Assembly: GCF_001999945.1 (NCBI RefSeq)
Contig: NZ_CP019650.1
Coordinates: 620,001-684,000 of the forward strand
Source: Microbulbifer agarilyticus
Lineage (GTDB): Bacteria > Pseudomonadota > Gammaproteobacteria > Pseudomonadales > Cellvibrionaceae
Length of the DNA stretch: 64,000 nt
Direction of reading: 5' to 3'
Shown here in pieces: positions 1 through 8,638 of the stretch; position 1 is the stretch's first letter; every line of letters begins with the position of its first letter. A program made the translations under genes and the position numbers. The notes beneath the pieces were generated by a model that was not told where the DNA came from, did not search any database, and saw only the letters and a program-made list of their open reading frames with translations.

Positions 1-1
1 A

Positions 2-268
2 TTTATGGTTCAATATGCCGCATTGGCCTGGGCACAGCGCGCCCCATCAATCGTGCGGTATACCGATAATATTCGCATCCTTGAGAGCCTCACCGAGGCA
101 GGCCTGATGCCGGCCCATCAAGCCGCGCATTTGATCGACGCCTACAAAGCCTACCGATCTGAAGGTCATCGCCTGGCATTACAACAGCTGCCGGGGGTTG
201 TATCCGGTGACCAATTCGAAGCGGAAAGAAAGACCGTTACAACAACTTGGCAGCAGATGCTGGGCTAA
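2..268 (+). CDS. glnE: Glutamate-ammonia-ligase adenylyltransferase, C-terminal end (partial)
   Basis: This is the last 88 codons of a gene that enters from the left edge. The translation (QYAALAWAQ, YTDNIRILE, a LALQQLPG segment and a final WQQMLG) matches the C-terminus of GlnE. GlnE attaches and removes AMP on glutamine synthetase in response to PII, and so controls ammonia assimilation. The visible part belongs to the second nucleotidyltransferase half and its helical C-terminal tail; no catalytic residues are in view. The next gene is ilvE on the same strand, the order seen in Pseudomonas and relatives. The family assignment is firm, but the start cannot be given. Confidence 0.93.
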   Translation, partial: FMVQYAALAWAQRAPSIVRYTDNIRILESLTEAGLMPAHQAAHLIDAYKAYRSEGHRLALQQLPGVVSGDQFEAERKTVTTTWQQMLG

Positions 269-340
269 GCGAGTAAAGTCTCGCCAGCTACCCAGTAGTT
301 GTTCGCTGCCCGATTAAACTGTTTTTCATCAGGCTCTGTG

Positions 341-421
341 CTGTAGGAGCCTGCCTGCAGGCGAATTGGCTCGACCCGGCTCAGACCGTTCCGCTCCCCC
401 TCCAGCAGGCCGCTCCTACAG
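341..421. repeat. REP-like inverted repeat pair
   Basis: Two imperfect inverted copies of a GTAGGAGC-type unit face each other. The left unit (341-363) begins CTGTAGGAGCC. The right unit (399-421) ends GGCCGCTCCTACAG. They are separated by about 35 bases in the glnE-ilvE gap. The motif and arrangement resemble the extragenic palindromic (REP/BIME) elements common in pseudomonads and relatives. No other copy was found in this window. Confidence 0.6.
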
Positions 422-453
422 AGTGCGTATTTAGAATTTTGTAGGAGATTCCC

Positions 454-1410
454 ATGTCTTTTGCCGATAGAGACGGCGTTATCTGGTTTGACGGTGAACT
501 GGTTCCCTGGCGCGATGCCCGGGTCCACGTACTCACCCACACATTGCATTACGGAATGGGCGTATTTGAGGGCGTGCGCGCCTATCAAACCGCCGACGGT
601 GGCACCAGTATTTTCCGCCTGCAGGAACACACCCGCCGTTTGTTCCGCTCCGCCAAGATCATGAATATGAGCATGCCTTACGACGCGGAACAGCTGAATG
701 AAGCACAGCGTCTGGTGGTGCGTGAAAATGGCCTGGAAGAGGCCTACCTGCGTCCGATGGTGTTTTACGGATCGGAAGGTATGGGGCTGCGTGCCGATGC
801 TTTGAAGACCCACGTGATCGTGGCGGCGTGGGAGTGGCCGAGCTATATGACGCCGGAGGCGCGTGAACTGGGGATCAAGGTGAACACCTCTTCCTACACA
901 CGTCACCACGTGAATATTGCCATGTGTAAGGCCAAGGCCAATGGTAACTACATCAACTCCATGTTGGCGTTGCAGGAAGCCCTGCGTAACGGCTGTGAAG
1001 AGGCCCTGCTGCTGGACCCAGAGGGCTACGTAGCGGAAGGCAGTGGCGAAAACTTCTTCCTGGTTAGCGATGGTGTGATTTACACGCCGGAACTCACTTC
1101 CTGTCTCGACGGCATTACCCGCGCTTCTGTTATCCAGTTGGCCAATGAGTGCGGCTATAAGGTGGTGGAAAAGCGCATTACCCGCGACGAGGTTTATATT
1201 GCGGATGAGGCCTTCTTTACCGGTACCGCAGCAGAAGTGCTGCCGATCCGCATGCTGGATGGGCGCACCATCGGCGCGGGTCGCCGTGGTCCGATTACCA
1301 AGCGCCTGCAGCAGTTGTACTTCGATGTGGTGCAGGGCCGCAGTCAGGCTCATATGGGCTGGCTGAGCGATGTGCATGAAGGTTGTGAGGAAGTAGCGGC
1401 TTCTGCTTGA
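454..1410 (+). CDS. ilvE: Branched-chain amino acid aminotransferase
   Basis: This PLP-dependent, fold type IV aminotransferase catalyses the last step of valine, leucine and isoleucine synthesis, and the first step of their breakdown, using glutamate/2-oxoglutarate. The protein has 318 residues against 309 in E. coli IlvE. Visible signatures are HYGMGVFEGVRAY near residue 32, the KANGNY segment with the Schiff-base lysine at K161, the EGSGENFF stretch and the C-terminal GPITKRLQQ. The start ATG at 454 follows a GTAGGAG Shine-Dalgarno sequence. A strong intrinsic terminator lies 17 bases downstream, so the gene ends its own transcript. Its place beside glnE is typical of gammaproteobacteria. 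Confidence 0.96.
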   Translation: MSFADRDGVIWFDGELVPWRDARVHVLTHTLHYGMGVFEGVRAYQTADGGTSIFRLQEHTRRLFRSAKIMNMSMPYDAEQLNEAQRLVVRENGLEEAYLRPMVFYGSEGMGLRADALKTHVIVAAWEWPSYMTPEARELGIKVNTSSYTRHHVNIAMCKAKANGNYINSMLALQEALRNGCEEALLLDPEGYVAEGSGENFFLVSDGVIYTPELTSCLDGITRASVIQLANECGYKVVEKRITRDEVYIADEAFFTGTAAEVLPIRMLDGRTIGAGRRGPITKRLQQLYFDVVQGRSQAHMGWLSDVHEGCEEVAASA

Positions 1411-1426
1411 TTCTTCCATTCCTCAT

Positions 1427-1469
1427 ATAAAAAAGGGCGGGCATCGTGAGATGCCCGCCCTTTTTTATA
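1427..1469 (+). terminator. Intrinsic terminator after ilvE (bidirectional)
   Basis: A perfect stem with arms AAGGGCGGGCATC and GATGCCCGCCCTT and a four-base loop is flanked by an A-run on the left and a T-run on the right. It can stop ilvE transcription on the plus strand and transcription from the convergent ligase gene on the minus strand. Confidence 0.92.
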
Positions 1470-1512
1470 TATTTATTTTTTGGTGATGTTTGCCCAGTTT
1501 GGCATATGGTAA

Positions 1513-2781
1513 TTATTCTTTGATTTTGCGCTGTTCTCTGGATTTTGTGCTTCGTAGTTGGCTAAGAACCAATTGCACCGCGAGGGGGATCCAGTAGAAA
1601 AACCAAATGTAATTAGGCTTGGTTAGAGGTTGTTGAGCATAGACGAGCATGGCCAAAACGCCAAAGCTCAGCCATAAGAAAAATGTCACCCTCAACCAAT
1701 TGATCTGTGGGCGCTGCTTCAATAGGCTAGCGCAGACAGCTACCAGCTGCCATAAGAACGCCACAAGGCCTAGTAGGCCACAAAAGCGCACGATATCTAT
1801 CAGGTAGTTGTGTGGGTGTGGTAAGGTGGTGTGGACGTCTAGAAAGACTTTGTGTGACAGGCCTGCCCCGATCATTGGCGCCTGGGTAAAGCCTTCCAGC
1901 GCCTTGCTCCAGAGTTCAATGCGTACGGAGTAGGCGAGGCTCCTTTGCAAAAGAGGGAGCTCCCCGAATAGCAGTTGGTAGCTTAACGGAACTGCTGATA
2001 TGACAAGTAAGGCACAAGTAACCTTCACGGCCTTGTTTCCAAGTGTGCAGGCTGCTAGCAGCAAAGCTGTAGTGGCCATCACAATGGGGATCTTTGTTTG
2101 AGAAAATAGAATGTAAGTACAGCTTGCAGCTAGTGCTGCTAATGAGATCCAGCGCCAAAAGCGCGACTTAATGGTTAGTCCATAACAGCAGAATAAGGCA
2201 TGAAAGCCATGCAGCATTCCGGTCTTGTCGATATCCCCTTCGAGAGAAATCCCGCGAATTCGCCGAAAGTGAACAAATCCGCCGTCCGCCCCATAGGCTA
2301 ATAAAGAGGCTGTGGCAGAAATTAGCCCTGCAGGGATCAGCCACAATAGCCAGCCTTCAAGAGCCGCCTCTCCACGTCGTTCCAGTACGAAGTAAAGACA
2401 GCAGTAAAAGATGGCTAAGTAGGTAACAAGTTTGAGGTAATACTGTGGTTCACGGTAGACATCTGCTTGGGCTTTATCCGCCCACAGGGCCGATAAGGCG
2501 AGTATTAGGGGTGGCAACAAAAAGGTTGCAAACTGCCAGGATTTGAGGAAGTAAAAATCACGGCGCCAGCACAGTAATAAAAGTCCGGCTGGCAGGATAG
2601 TCAAGTAAAAAATGGTTTGGATTCGCGCGATTTTGGGTGCGAAGAAGTAGGCGCAGAGCATAACGATAAGAGCTGCACCGGCAAAGTTAATCAGTCCGTT
2701 TAGCCAGCGAGAACCTTGGTGCCGGAACAGCATTCTATTGGTGGGGCACGGCATTGAATAAATACTATTGGTTCCGGACAT
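1513..2781 (-). CDS. O-antigen ligase-like (Wzy/WaaL family) membrane protein
   Basis: This 422-residue polytopic inner-membrane protein has about ten or more hydrophobic segments. The C-terminal half holds a long hydrophilic stretch containing HPHNYL (H322, H324) followed by a GLLGL helix, the hallmark of the Wzy_C/O-antigen ligase family. WaaL enzymes move undecaprenyl-linked glycan onto lipid A-core in the periplasm. Sequence alone does not separate a ligase from a Wzy polymerase, so no symbol is given; its place in an LPS-core cluster favours a ligase. The start ATG at 2781 lies about 60 bases downstream of a good sigma70-like promoter. It is divergent from the glycosyltransferase at 3011. 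Confidence 0.75.
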   Translation of the reverse strand: MSGTNSIYSMPCPTNRMLFRHQGSRWLNGLINFAGAALIVMLCAYFFAPKIARIQTIFYLTILPAGLLLLCWRRDFYFLKSWQFATFLLPPLILALSALWADKAQADVYREPQYYLKLVTYLAIFYCCLYFVLERRGEAALEGWLLWLIPAGLISATASLLAYGADGGFVHFRRIRGISLEGDIDKTGMLHGFHALFCCYGLTIKSRFWRWISLAALAASCTYILFSQTKIPIVMATTALLLAACTLGNKAVKVTCALLVISAVPLSYQLLFGELPLLQRSLAYSVRIELWSKALEGFTQAPMIGAGLSHKVFLDVHTTLPHPHNYLIDIVRFCGLLGLVAFLWQLVAVCASLLKQRPQINWLRVTFFLWLSFGVLAMLVYAQQPLTKPNYIWFFYWIPLAVQLVLSQLRSTKSREQRKIKE

Positions 2782-2849
2782 CTGGTCACCGAATTTTTAG
2801 GCGTGGTAGTAAGGGGCTCTATAGCTTAGCGAGCCATTCATTGGTGGAA

Positions 2850-2877
2850 ATTATACTGTTGCGGGAGAGGCCTACAA
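2850..2877 (-). promoter_or_regulatory. Sigma70-like promoter for the O-antigen ligase-like gene
   Basis: Read on the minus strand there is a -35 TTGTAG (2877-2872), a 16-base spacer and a perfect -10 TATAAT (2855-2850). This places the transcript start about 60 bases before the ATG at 2781. The -35 box lies inside one arm of the inverted repeat at 2870-2893. Confidence 0.6.
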
Positions 2878-2905
2878 TATGGCCTTTGTAGGCTTTCTTT
2901 ATTTT
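2870..2905 (+). promoter_or_regulatory. Inverted repeat with following T-rich tract
   Basis: GCCTACAA (2870-2877) and TTGTAGGC (2886-2893) form an 8-bp stem with an 8-base loop, followed on the plus strand by TTTCTTTATTTTTC. It resembles an intrinsic terminator or attenuator ahead of the gene at 3011. One arm also covers the -35 box of the opposite promoter, so it could be an operator instead. Confidence 0.45.
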
Positions 2906-3010
2906 TCTTGACGTATATCTCAATGGGGGCAAGAGTGGTCGATGGACTTACTGTATGGTGGCGGGTACGCTCTCGGCGGAAGCTGTTGACCCTATGAATG
3001 GGAGAGATAA

Positions 3011-3928
3011 TTGATCAACCCGATACTGGAAATCGCTATTTGTACCTATCGACGCTTGCAGCCGCTCGAGAGTGTGCTAGCTAGTTTGTCGCAAATGGTG
3101 GCTCCTGAGTCCATGGATATTCAGGTTTCAGTTATTGATAACGATCCGGAGGGTGGTGCCAGAGCTATTGTTGATAATGTGTCTGCGGGGTTTCCGTTTA
3201 GGCTGCAGTATTGTCTTGAGCCGCGCCGAGGAATTGCCTGCGCGCGTAATCGGGCTATCGATGAGGCGCATCGGCAAGGGGCAAGCTATCTGGTGTTTAT
3301 TGATGACGATGAGAAGGTGGATAGAATGTGGTTGTTCCATCTTGTTCGGTGTGCGCTTGTATTCAATGGGAATTGTGTAATTAGCGGCAGGGTGCGCGCC
3401 CTGGTGCCAGAAGGTACTTCGCCAGTCATGGCTGAGTTTTTCGAGCGGAAATGCTATCGCACAGGGGAGCGTCGCCAGTATTGTGCAACGAACAATGTGC
3501 TGATCCCGATCGCAGTCACCCGTGACCTAAATTTGCGCTTTGATGAATCTCGCCCATTTGCTGGTGGAGAAGATACCTTGTTCTTTACAGAAGTGGTGAA
3601 AAAAGGTGTTGAGGTCGTGTTTTGCGCTGAGGCAGTCGTTTATGAGGTGATTCCTAGGGAGCGCATTAGTGTAGCCTGGCAGTCTCGCCGAAAGTTTTCT
3701 GTTGGCACGACTCAGGCGCTGCAAAAAATGTCATGCGGCCGCAGGCGGCCGCGCATATTATTGTCTGGCTTTTTGCAGTTGGTTGCATCCGTAGTGAAGA
3801 TGCCCCTGTTTCGCCTGTCTGGACGAGCAGATGATGCTTACCGTAGCTGGCTGAAAGCTTGCCGTTCCGCTGGCATTGTGGTCGGCGTTTTCGGTGTGCG
3901 ATCGGACTTCTATCGACCCGCGAGCTAA
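3011..3928 (+). CDS. Family 2 glycosyltransferase
   Basis: This 305-residue GT-A-fold glycosyltransferase probably adds one sugar to a lipid-linked or core glycan at the cytoplasmic face. It opens with the family pattern EIAICTYRR, has a VIDNDPEGG motif, and carries an acidic metal/nucleotide-sugar site FIDDDEK (D98-D100). A GGEDTLFF segment fits the catalytic acidic region. The start is TTG at 3011 behind GGGAGAG; no ATG fits the N-terminus, because the conserved first strand begins within seven residues. It is convergent with ugd, only 16 bases away. Donor and acceptor sugars cannot be read from the sequence. Confidence 0.85.
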   Translation: MINPILEIAICTYRRLQPLESVLASLSQMVAPESMDIQVSVIDNDPEGGARAIVDNVSAGFPFRLQYCLEPRRGIACARNRAIDEAHRQGASYLVFIDDDEKVDRMWLFHLVRCALVFNGNCVISGRVRALVPEGTSPVMAEFFERKCYRTGERRQYCATNNVLIPIAVTRDLNLRFDESRPFAGGEDTLFFTEVVKKGVEVVFCAEAVVYEVIPRERISVAWQSRRKFSVGTTQALQKMSCGRRRPRILLSGFLQLVASVVKMPLFRLSGRADDAYRSWLKACRSAGIVVGVFGVRSDFYRPAS

Positions 3929-3944
3929 GTCTTAGACGCTTCGT

Positions 3945-5294
3945 TTATTGCCCGGGGTTACGATTTGCTTGGGGTCTGCCTACGCAGTAATACTCGAATC
4001 CAGCCGCGGCCATATCCGTCGGGGCATACAGGTTGCGGCCATCGAACACTACAGGCTCTCGCAGGCTATTTTTGACGGTATTGCTGTCCAGTGATTTGAA
4101 CTGTTGCCATTCGGTAGCGATTAGTAGTGCGTCAGCGCCGGATAGGGCGCTGTCGCGTGTGCCGCAAAGTTGCATGTCGTCTCGGTTGCCGTATATACGT
4201 TCACATTCATGCATTGCTTCCGGGTCAAAAACGCGCACGTTGGCGCCCATCGCCCATAAATTCTCCATCAGTACACGGGCTGGCGCCTCGCGCATATCGT
4301 CGGTGTTGGGCTTGAATGAAAGGCCCCAAAGGGCGAAGGTCTTATCAGACAGGTCCTTGCCGTATCGCTCTACAACTTTTTCAAGTAGATAGTGCTTCTG
4401 GGTGTGGTTGCGCTCTTCCACCGCGTTCAGAATCTTGGGCTCAATGCCTAGTTTTGTAGCTGTAGTTTTCAGCGCTTGCACATCTTTGGGGAAGCAGGAG
4501 CCGCCGTAACCTATGCCTGGGTAAATAAAGTGGTAGCCGATACGTGGGTCGGAACCGATACCCTGGCGCACGGATTCAATATCGGCCCCCACGCGATCGG
4601 CGATGACTGCCATTTCATTCATAAAGCTGATCTTGGTGGCGAGCATGCAGTTGGCCGCGTATTTAGCTAATTCGGCACTGCGAACATCCATCACGATGAC
4701 TTTGTCGTGATTGCGATTGAACGGAGCGTACAGCTGGCGCATTTTCCGCTCGGATGCCTGTTCACTAGTGCCGATGATGATTCGGTCCGGCTTCATGCAG
4801 TCGGCCACAGCTGAGCCTTCCTTGAGAAACTCTGGATTGGAAATGACATCGAATTCCAAGTTTAGTGCATCGCGCTCCTGCAAGGTATGAATCACTTCTT
4901 CACGTACCTTGTCTGCTGTGCCAACAGGAACGGTGGATTTGTTAATAATGTATTTCTTGCCGCTCATATGCTTGGCAATAGTGCGGGCTACGGTCAAGAC
5001 ATACTGCAGGTCTGCAGAGCCGTCTTCATCTGGTGGAGTGCCAACCGCAATAAAGATCAGATCACCATGGGCCACACCCTCGGCAGCATTGGTAGAAAAG
5101 CTCAGGTTGCCGGATTCGTTGTTTCGCTTTACTAGTGGTTCCAGGCCGGGTTCGAAAATGGGGATATGGCCCTGCTTTAATCGCTCGATCTTGTTTTCGT
5201 CGATATCGATACAGGTGACACGGTGGCCGGCTTCTGCAAGGACCGCAGCTTGTACCAGTCCGACGTAGCCCGTACCAAATACAGTAACGTTCAT
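3945..5294 (-). CDS. ugd: UDP-glucose 6-dehydrogenase
   Basis: This enzyme oxidises UDP-glucose to UDP-glucuronate with two NAD+. The 449-residue protein begins with a Rossmann nucleotide-binding motif (VFGTGYVGLV). It carries the catalytic-cysteine motif GYGGSCFPKD with Cys267, and a C-terminal UDP-binding part (ALWGLSFKPNTDDMREAP). Length and motifs match the UDP-glucose/GDP-mannose dehydrogenase family. The ATG at 5294 follows GTGGAGAC. Together with the epimerase gene at 16609 it could supply UDP-glucuronate and UDP-galacturonate for acidic sugars in the LPS core or capsule. It follows the CgeB-like gene by 103 bases and may be co-transcribed with it. Confidence 0.95.
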   Translation of the reverse strand: MNVTVFGTGYVGLVQAAVLAEAGHRVTCIDIDENKIERLKQGHIPIFEPGLEPLVKRNNESGNLSFSTNAAEGVAHGDLIFIAVGTPPDEDGSADLQYVLTVARTIAKHMSGKKYIINKSTVPVGTADKVREEVIHTLQERDALNLEFDVISNPEFLKEGSAVADCMKPDRIIIGTSEQASERKMRQLYAPFNRNHDKVIVMDVRSAELAKYAANCMLATKISFMNEMAVIADRVGADIESVRQGIGSDPRIGYHFIYPGIGYGGSCFPKDVQALKTTATKLGIEPKILNAVEERNHTQKHYLLEKVVERYGKDLSDKTFALWGLSFKPNTDDMREAPARVLMENLWAMGANVRVFDPEAMHECERIYGNRDDMQLCGTRDSALSGADALLIATEWQQFKSLDSNTVKNSLREPVVFDGRNLYAPTDMAAAGFEYYCVGRPQANRNPGQ

Positions 5295-5397
5295 TCTTTT
5301 GTCTCCACTTTTAACTAGGCTTGGCTGTGCAGAAAATGTTGCGCAAATGCATTCACTTAAATTAAGCGCGCGAGCGCGTTTTTACTGCTTCGCAGGT

Positions 5398-6423
5398 TTA
5401 TTTGATCCACACGTAATTGTGGCTGAACTTTGTGCCAGTCGACGCTTCTACAATGTACTGGGCGTATAGTGTGTTATTTATTTCCCTATGGAAAAACTCT
5501 CTACACTTGTGCGCCCAATAGCATCGTTTTGCGTCGTCATGGTGATATTCTTGAGTTAGGCGTATTAGGGACTCTTCATCGTCAAAATACACTAATGTTT
5601 CTTTGGGGATGTATTCATCAAATGCGGCAGCACTGTGCGTGAATATTAGTAAACCGTTCCCGGCCATCTGAGCAATTCGTGCGGATGAGTACCACTGATA
5701 GCCTTCTTGTCGGTTTAGGTTCAGCCCCATTTTACTGGTGGCTAATTTGCGATCGTAATCTCTCCCCCAGAGGGTGGGTTGTCCGAACATACCTGGGGTG
5801 TGGAAGCGGAAATTGCTGGGAAGCTTTCCCTGCAGTTCGGTCACCAAGTGGCCGCGACTGGTGTGGTTGTCTGATTTGCTGCAAAATAGCAGATCCGTGT
5901 GTAGCTCTTGGTTGTCACTTGCGAGAGCGCTGGCATCGGCTGTTTCGATACAGGGGTCAACAGGGTTTGGCATGTGCCAAAGCTTTGCTCTATTGCCGGT
6001 GAATCGTGCTAGCTCTTTTGGGCCGGTCGAGACGAACATGGCATCGGCGACTAAGCAGCGTTCCGCGATGTTGGCAGCGTTTCGAGGTACAAACAAAGGG
6101 TCGTTATTGCATCCCGCCAATATAGTGTACGGGTGCCGGCGGCGGATCTCCAAAAATGTATCGTTGTCGATTAGGTCGCAGTGCCCGAAAATTATTAGCT
6201 CTGGCTGAAACGCGGCCACCGTCTGGAGTAGGCGCCTATTTGTCCTTTTTCTTCCGAGATCGCGGATGCCCAGAGGGGCCTCGAATTTAGCGACGTCACG
6301 GTCACTAAAAGCCAGTACATTATGCCCCGCACGTATCAGTCCCGAGTATAGCTTTAAAGCCCAGCTGACTCGAAGGTGGCCGTACTTCCGGTATTGATGG
6401 TGATCTATGTGAAGTATGCGCAT
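5398..6423 (-). CDS. CgeB-like glycosyltransferase (GT-B fold)
   Basis: The protein of 341 residues has the look of the CgeB/glycosyl-transferase group 1 family. The N-terminus MRILHIDHHQYRKYG is followed by alternating strand-helix segments, a C-terminal RIAQMAGNGLLIFTH segment and a DEYIPKETLVYFDD stretch that matches the donor-binding half of these enzymes. The C-terminal tail is helical. It probably glycosylates a cell-surface glycan; substrate unknown. A clear promoter lies upstream (6489-6516). It is divergent from the ELM1-like gene at 6666. The family is recognised from conserved C-terminal features, and the overall sequence is divergent. Confidence 0.7.
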   Translation of the reverse strand: MRILHIDHHQYRKYGHLRVSWALKLYSGLIRAGHNVLAFSDRDVAKFEAPLGIRDLGRKRTNRRLLQTVAAFQPELIIFGHCDLIDNDTFLEIRRRHPYTILAGCNNDPLFVPRNAANIAERCLVADAMFVSTGPKELARFTGNRAKLWHMPNPVDPCIETADASALASDNQELHTDLLFCSKSDNHTSRGHLVTELQGKLPSNFRFHTPGMFGQPTLWGRDYDRKLATSKMGLNLNRQEGYQWYSSARIAQMAGNGLLIFTHSAAAFDEYIPKETLVYFDDEESLIRLTQEYHHDDAKRCYWAHKCREFFHREINNTLYAQYIVEASTGTKFSHNYVWIK

Positions 6424-6488
6424 ATAGAAAGCGTGGCTAGGTAGGTAAGCTAGTTTTAGTTGACGGTCTTAGTTGAATGTTTCGGGGC

Positions 6489-6516
6489 ATTATACTGCGC
6501 TTGAAATAGTGTTCAA
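6489..6516 (-). promoter_or_regulatory. Sigma70 promoter for the CgeB-like gene
   Basis: On the minus strand a -35 TTGAAC (6516-6511), a 16-base spacer and a perfect -10 TATAAT (6494-6489) precede the start codon at 6423 by about 65 bases. This is one of the two best promoter matches in the glycan cluster. Confidence 0.7.
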
Positions 6517-6665
6517 TTCTAGGATAGGGGTTGAGTCATAATTTAGTTTCGTGGGTCGAATGCTGTAATGGCCAGTGGGCCTGAGGTAGCATTCAGGAGT
6601 AATTTCAGTTTTTACAGGTTTGGGTGCGAATGGATGCTCCTGAAGTTTAAGATGAGACTGGTAAG

Positions 6666-7580
6666 TTGTTGATAGTTTGGCGGTTTGTCGATGGTAATCG
6701 CGCCCACGAAAAGCAAAGTGCTGCATTGGTTAGTGGGTTAGGTGAGCTGTTGGGCGTTGAAAGTGTACGGTATTGCAACATCGACTGTAGTCGTTTTCGC
6801 TGGTGGCGGGCTGGGGCGCTGCAGCGGGCCCTGGAAGATGCTGGTGCGATGGCTTTTGGGCGGCCTGATTTTTTAGTCGGCGCTGGTCATCGTTGCCACT
6901 TTCCTCTTGTGGCTGCAAGGCGCAAGTTCGGTGGGCGTAGTGTTGTAATTATGAGGCCATCCTTACCCATAAGTTGGTTTGATTTTGCGATTATCCCCGA
7001 GCATGATCGCCCCCCGCCCCTGCCGAATGTATTGATAATTCGAGGGGCGTTAAGCGGACCGCTGCCTGTTAGGCCCTTTCAGGCAGCTAGTGGACTAATT
7101 TTGCTTGGTGGTCCTAGTAAGCATTTTTCGTGGGACCCAGTTGCGCTCGATCGAGATATTAAGCAGCTGGCAATGAGCTCTATCAATTGGACACTAACTG
7201 ACAGTCGAAGGACCCCAGAATTTGCCATGTCGAAATTGTCGCAGCCCAGTTTTTCCACTGTTCCTTGGCGCGAATGTCCGGATGACTGGCTGGAGCAGAA
7301 GTTGGCTTCTGTGGGGCATGTGTGGGTTACACGAGACAGTATCTCAATGGTCTTCGAGGCATTGCAGAGTCGGGCTCGCGTTGGTGTCCTGGGGCTCCCC
7401 TCGCGCACGCCAAAAAACAAAGTTAATTTAGCTATCCAGAGATTGGTTGATGAGGGGGTGGTGAGCGATCTTCCGCGCGAAGCCCAGATTTTTTCGAGTG
7501 CCCCACGACAGCCGTTAAACCAGTATCGAGCAATTGCAGCTGCCTTACTTAGCCGTTGTGGGATGGGTCTACTTCAATGA
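6666..7580 (+). CDS. ELM1-family (GT-B-like) protein
   Basis: This 304-residue protein resembles the bacterial members of the family named after plant ELM1 (PF06258). Features are an N-terminal IVWRFVDGNRAHEKQSAAL segment, a GRPDFLVGAGHR motif, a middle LILLGGPSKHFSWD and a C-terminal VTRDSISMVFEA segment. These proteins have a glycosyltransferase-like (GT-B) architecture and occur in LPS gene clusters; the exact reaction is not established. The start is TTG at 6666, since an in-frame stop sits six codons upstream and no ATG fits. Its stop overlaps the next start as ATGA, which indicates translational coupling with the glycosyltransferase at 7577. Confidence 0.75.
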   Translation: MLIVWRFVDGNRAHEKQSAALVSGLGELLGVESVRYCNIDCSRFRWWRAGALQRALEDAGAMAFGRPDFLVGAGHRCHFPLVAARRKFGGRSVVIMRPSLPISWFDFAIIPEHDRPPPLPNVLIIRGALSGPLPVRPFQAASGLILLGGPSKHFSWDPVALDRDIKQLAMSSINWTLTDSRRTPEFAMSKLSQPSFSTVPWRECPDDWLEQKLASVGHVWVTRDSISMVFEALQSRARVGVLGLPSRTPKNKVNLAIQRLVDEGVVSDLPREAQIFSSAPRQPLNQYRAIAAALLSRCGMGLLQ

Positions 7581-8599
7581 CTAAGAAATTTCCACGTAGT
7601 CTCTGCCACTTGTTTATGAGTAGTGAGTTTGGTGGGCTGGAAAAACATGTGATGGAGTTAGCTGCCTGGCAAGCAGCTAATAAGTGCGCGTCAATAGCGA
7701 TTATTGCTCACCCGCGCTATCGGCAGCATTGCCCAGAAAGTGTACGCTTTTTTCCCTTAGATACTGATCGGAGCCGCCGTAATCCGTTTCTCTTGATTGA
7801 GATAGTGCGAATTTGTCGGAAAATGCGGTTCGATCTACTTCATGGCCATGGTGGGAAGGCGGCTTGTGTTATGGCTACAGTGCGCAGTTTGATGCCCATC
7901 ATGCACGTGATTACTCGGCACAATGTGGTGCATCCAAAAGATCGGGTGGCGGCACATTTTTCTCGACGTATTGCAGTAAGTGAAAAAGCTATAGCTGAGT
8001 CTTCGTTGCATTGGGAAGTGATTCCCAACGGTACAGCTGCTCCCCGGCAAAGGCTGTCGTGTCCAAGCGGCTACGATGCGGGTTCGCGGGCTGTTCTTGC
8101 GGTGGCTCGGTTGGTGCCAGCTAAAGGCATAGACTTGCTGCTGGAAGCATGGGCCAACGTCAAGCCCCGTAATGCGTTGCTGTACTTGGTAGGTGATGGT
8201 CCGGATCGACGTAAGCTGGAGGATTTAACGCAAAGTTTTTGCCTAGATGGGAGTGTACGTTTCGTCGGGTACTCGAATGAGGTGGATGCTTGGATGCAGG
8301 TCGCGGAGTTTATGGTTGTCTCTTCATTCAAAGAGGGGGCGCCATATACAGTTGTGGAGGCACTCTTAAATCGTTGTCCGGTAATATCGACAGATGTGGG
8401 TAGTAACCGAGAGGTGCTACCGTCTGAATATATAGCGCAAGATGTCACCGCAGCCTCAATAGCCATGATTTTAACTAAGGCTCTGGAGTCGCCCGCAGGA
8501 TTGAGGCAAGTGTTTGAGCCGGTATTCCAATATGCTGAGAGACACTTGACCGTAAATGCGATGGCTAGAGCTACTTGGGCAGTATATGAGGCGCCCTAA
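7577..8599 (+). CDS. Family 4 glycosyltransferase
   Basis: This 340-residue GT-B glycosyltransferase shows the N-terminal acceptor motif EFGGLEKHVMELA, a mid-region VARLVPAKGIDLLLEAW, and the donor-site EX7E motif with E253 and E261 (SFKEGAPYTVVEAL). These are standard for retaining GT4 enzymes that build LPS cores and capsules. The ATG at 7577 was chosen because it overlaps the stop of the preceding gene in an ATGA arrangement; a TTG seven codons upstream is possible. It is convergent with the yrbL-like gene, 39 bases away. Sugar specificity cannot be stated. Confidence 0.88.
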   Translation: MTKKFPRSLCHLFMSSEFGGLEKHVMELAAWQAANKCASIAIIAHPRYRQHCPESVRFFPLDTDRSRRNPFLLIEIVRICRKMRFDLLHGHGGKAACVMATVRSLMPIMHVITRHNVVHPKDRVAAHFSRRIAVSEKAIAESSLHWEVIPNGTAAPRQRLSCPSGYDAGSRAVLAVARLVPAKGIDLLLEAWANVKPRNALLYLVGDGPDRRKLEDLTQSFCLDGSVRFVGYSNEVDAWMQVAEFMVVSSFKEGAPYTVVEALLNRCPVISTDVGSNREVLPSEYIAQDVTAASIAMILTKALESPAGLRQVFEPVFQYAERHLTVNAMARATWAVYEAP

Positions 8600-8638
8600 G
8601 TTGATTGGGGCCGGATTTAAGCTACTACTGGCCTTTTG

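Noticed and set aside
265..1419. A 384-codon open frame on the minus strand across ilvE.
   Set aside because: It lies fully opposite a conserved gene, its translation shows no domain or export signal, and such mirror frames are common in GC-rich DNA. The same applies to long opposite-strand frames over the epimerase gene, parE and rhlE.
2961..2985. GGTGGCGGGTACGCTC resembling the RfaH ops element (GGCGGTAGCG) ahead of the first plus-strand glycosyltransferase.
   Set aside because: It has an extra base and differs in the conserved GGTAGC part, so it is not a convincing ops site.
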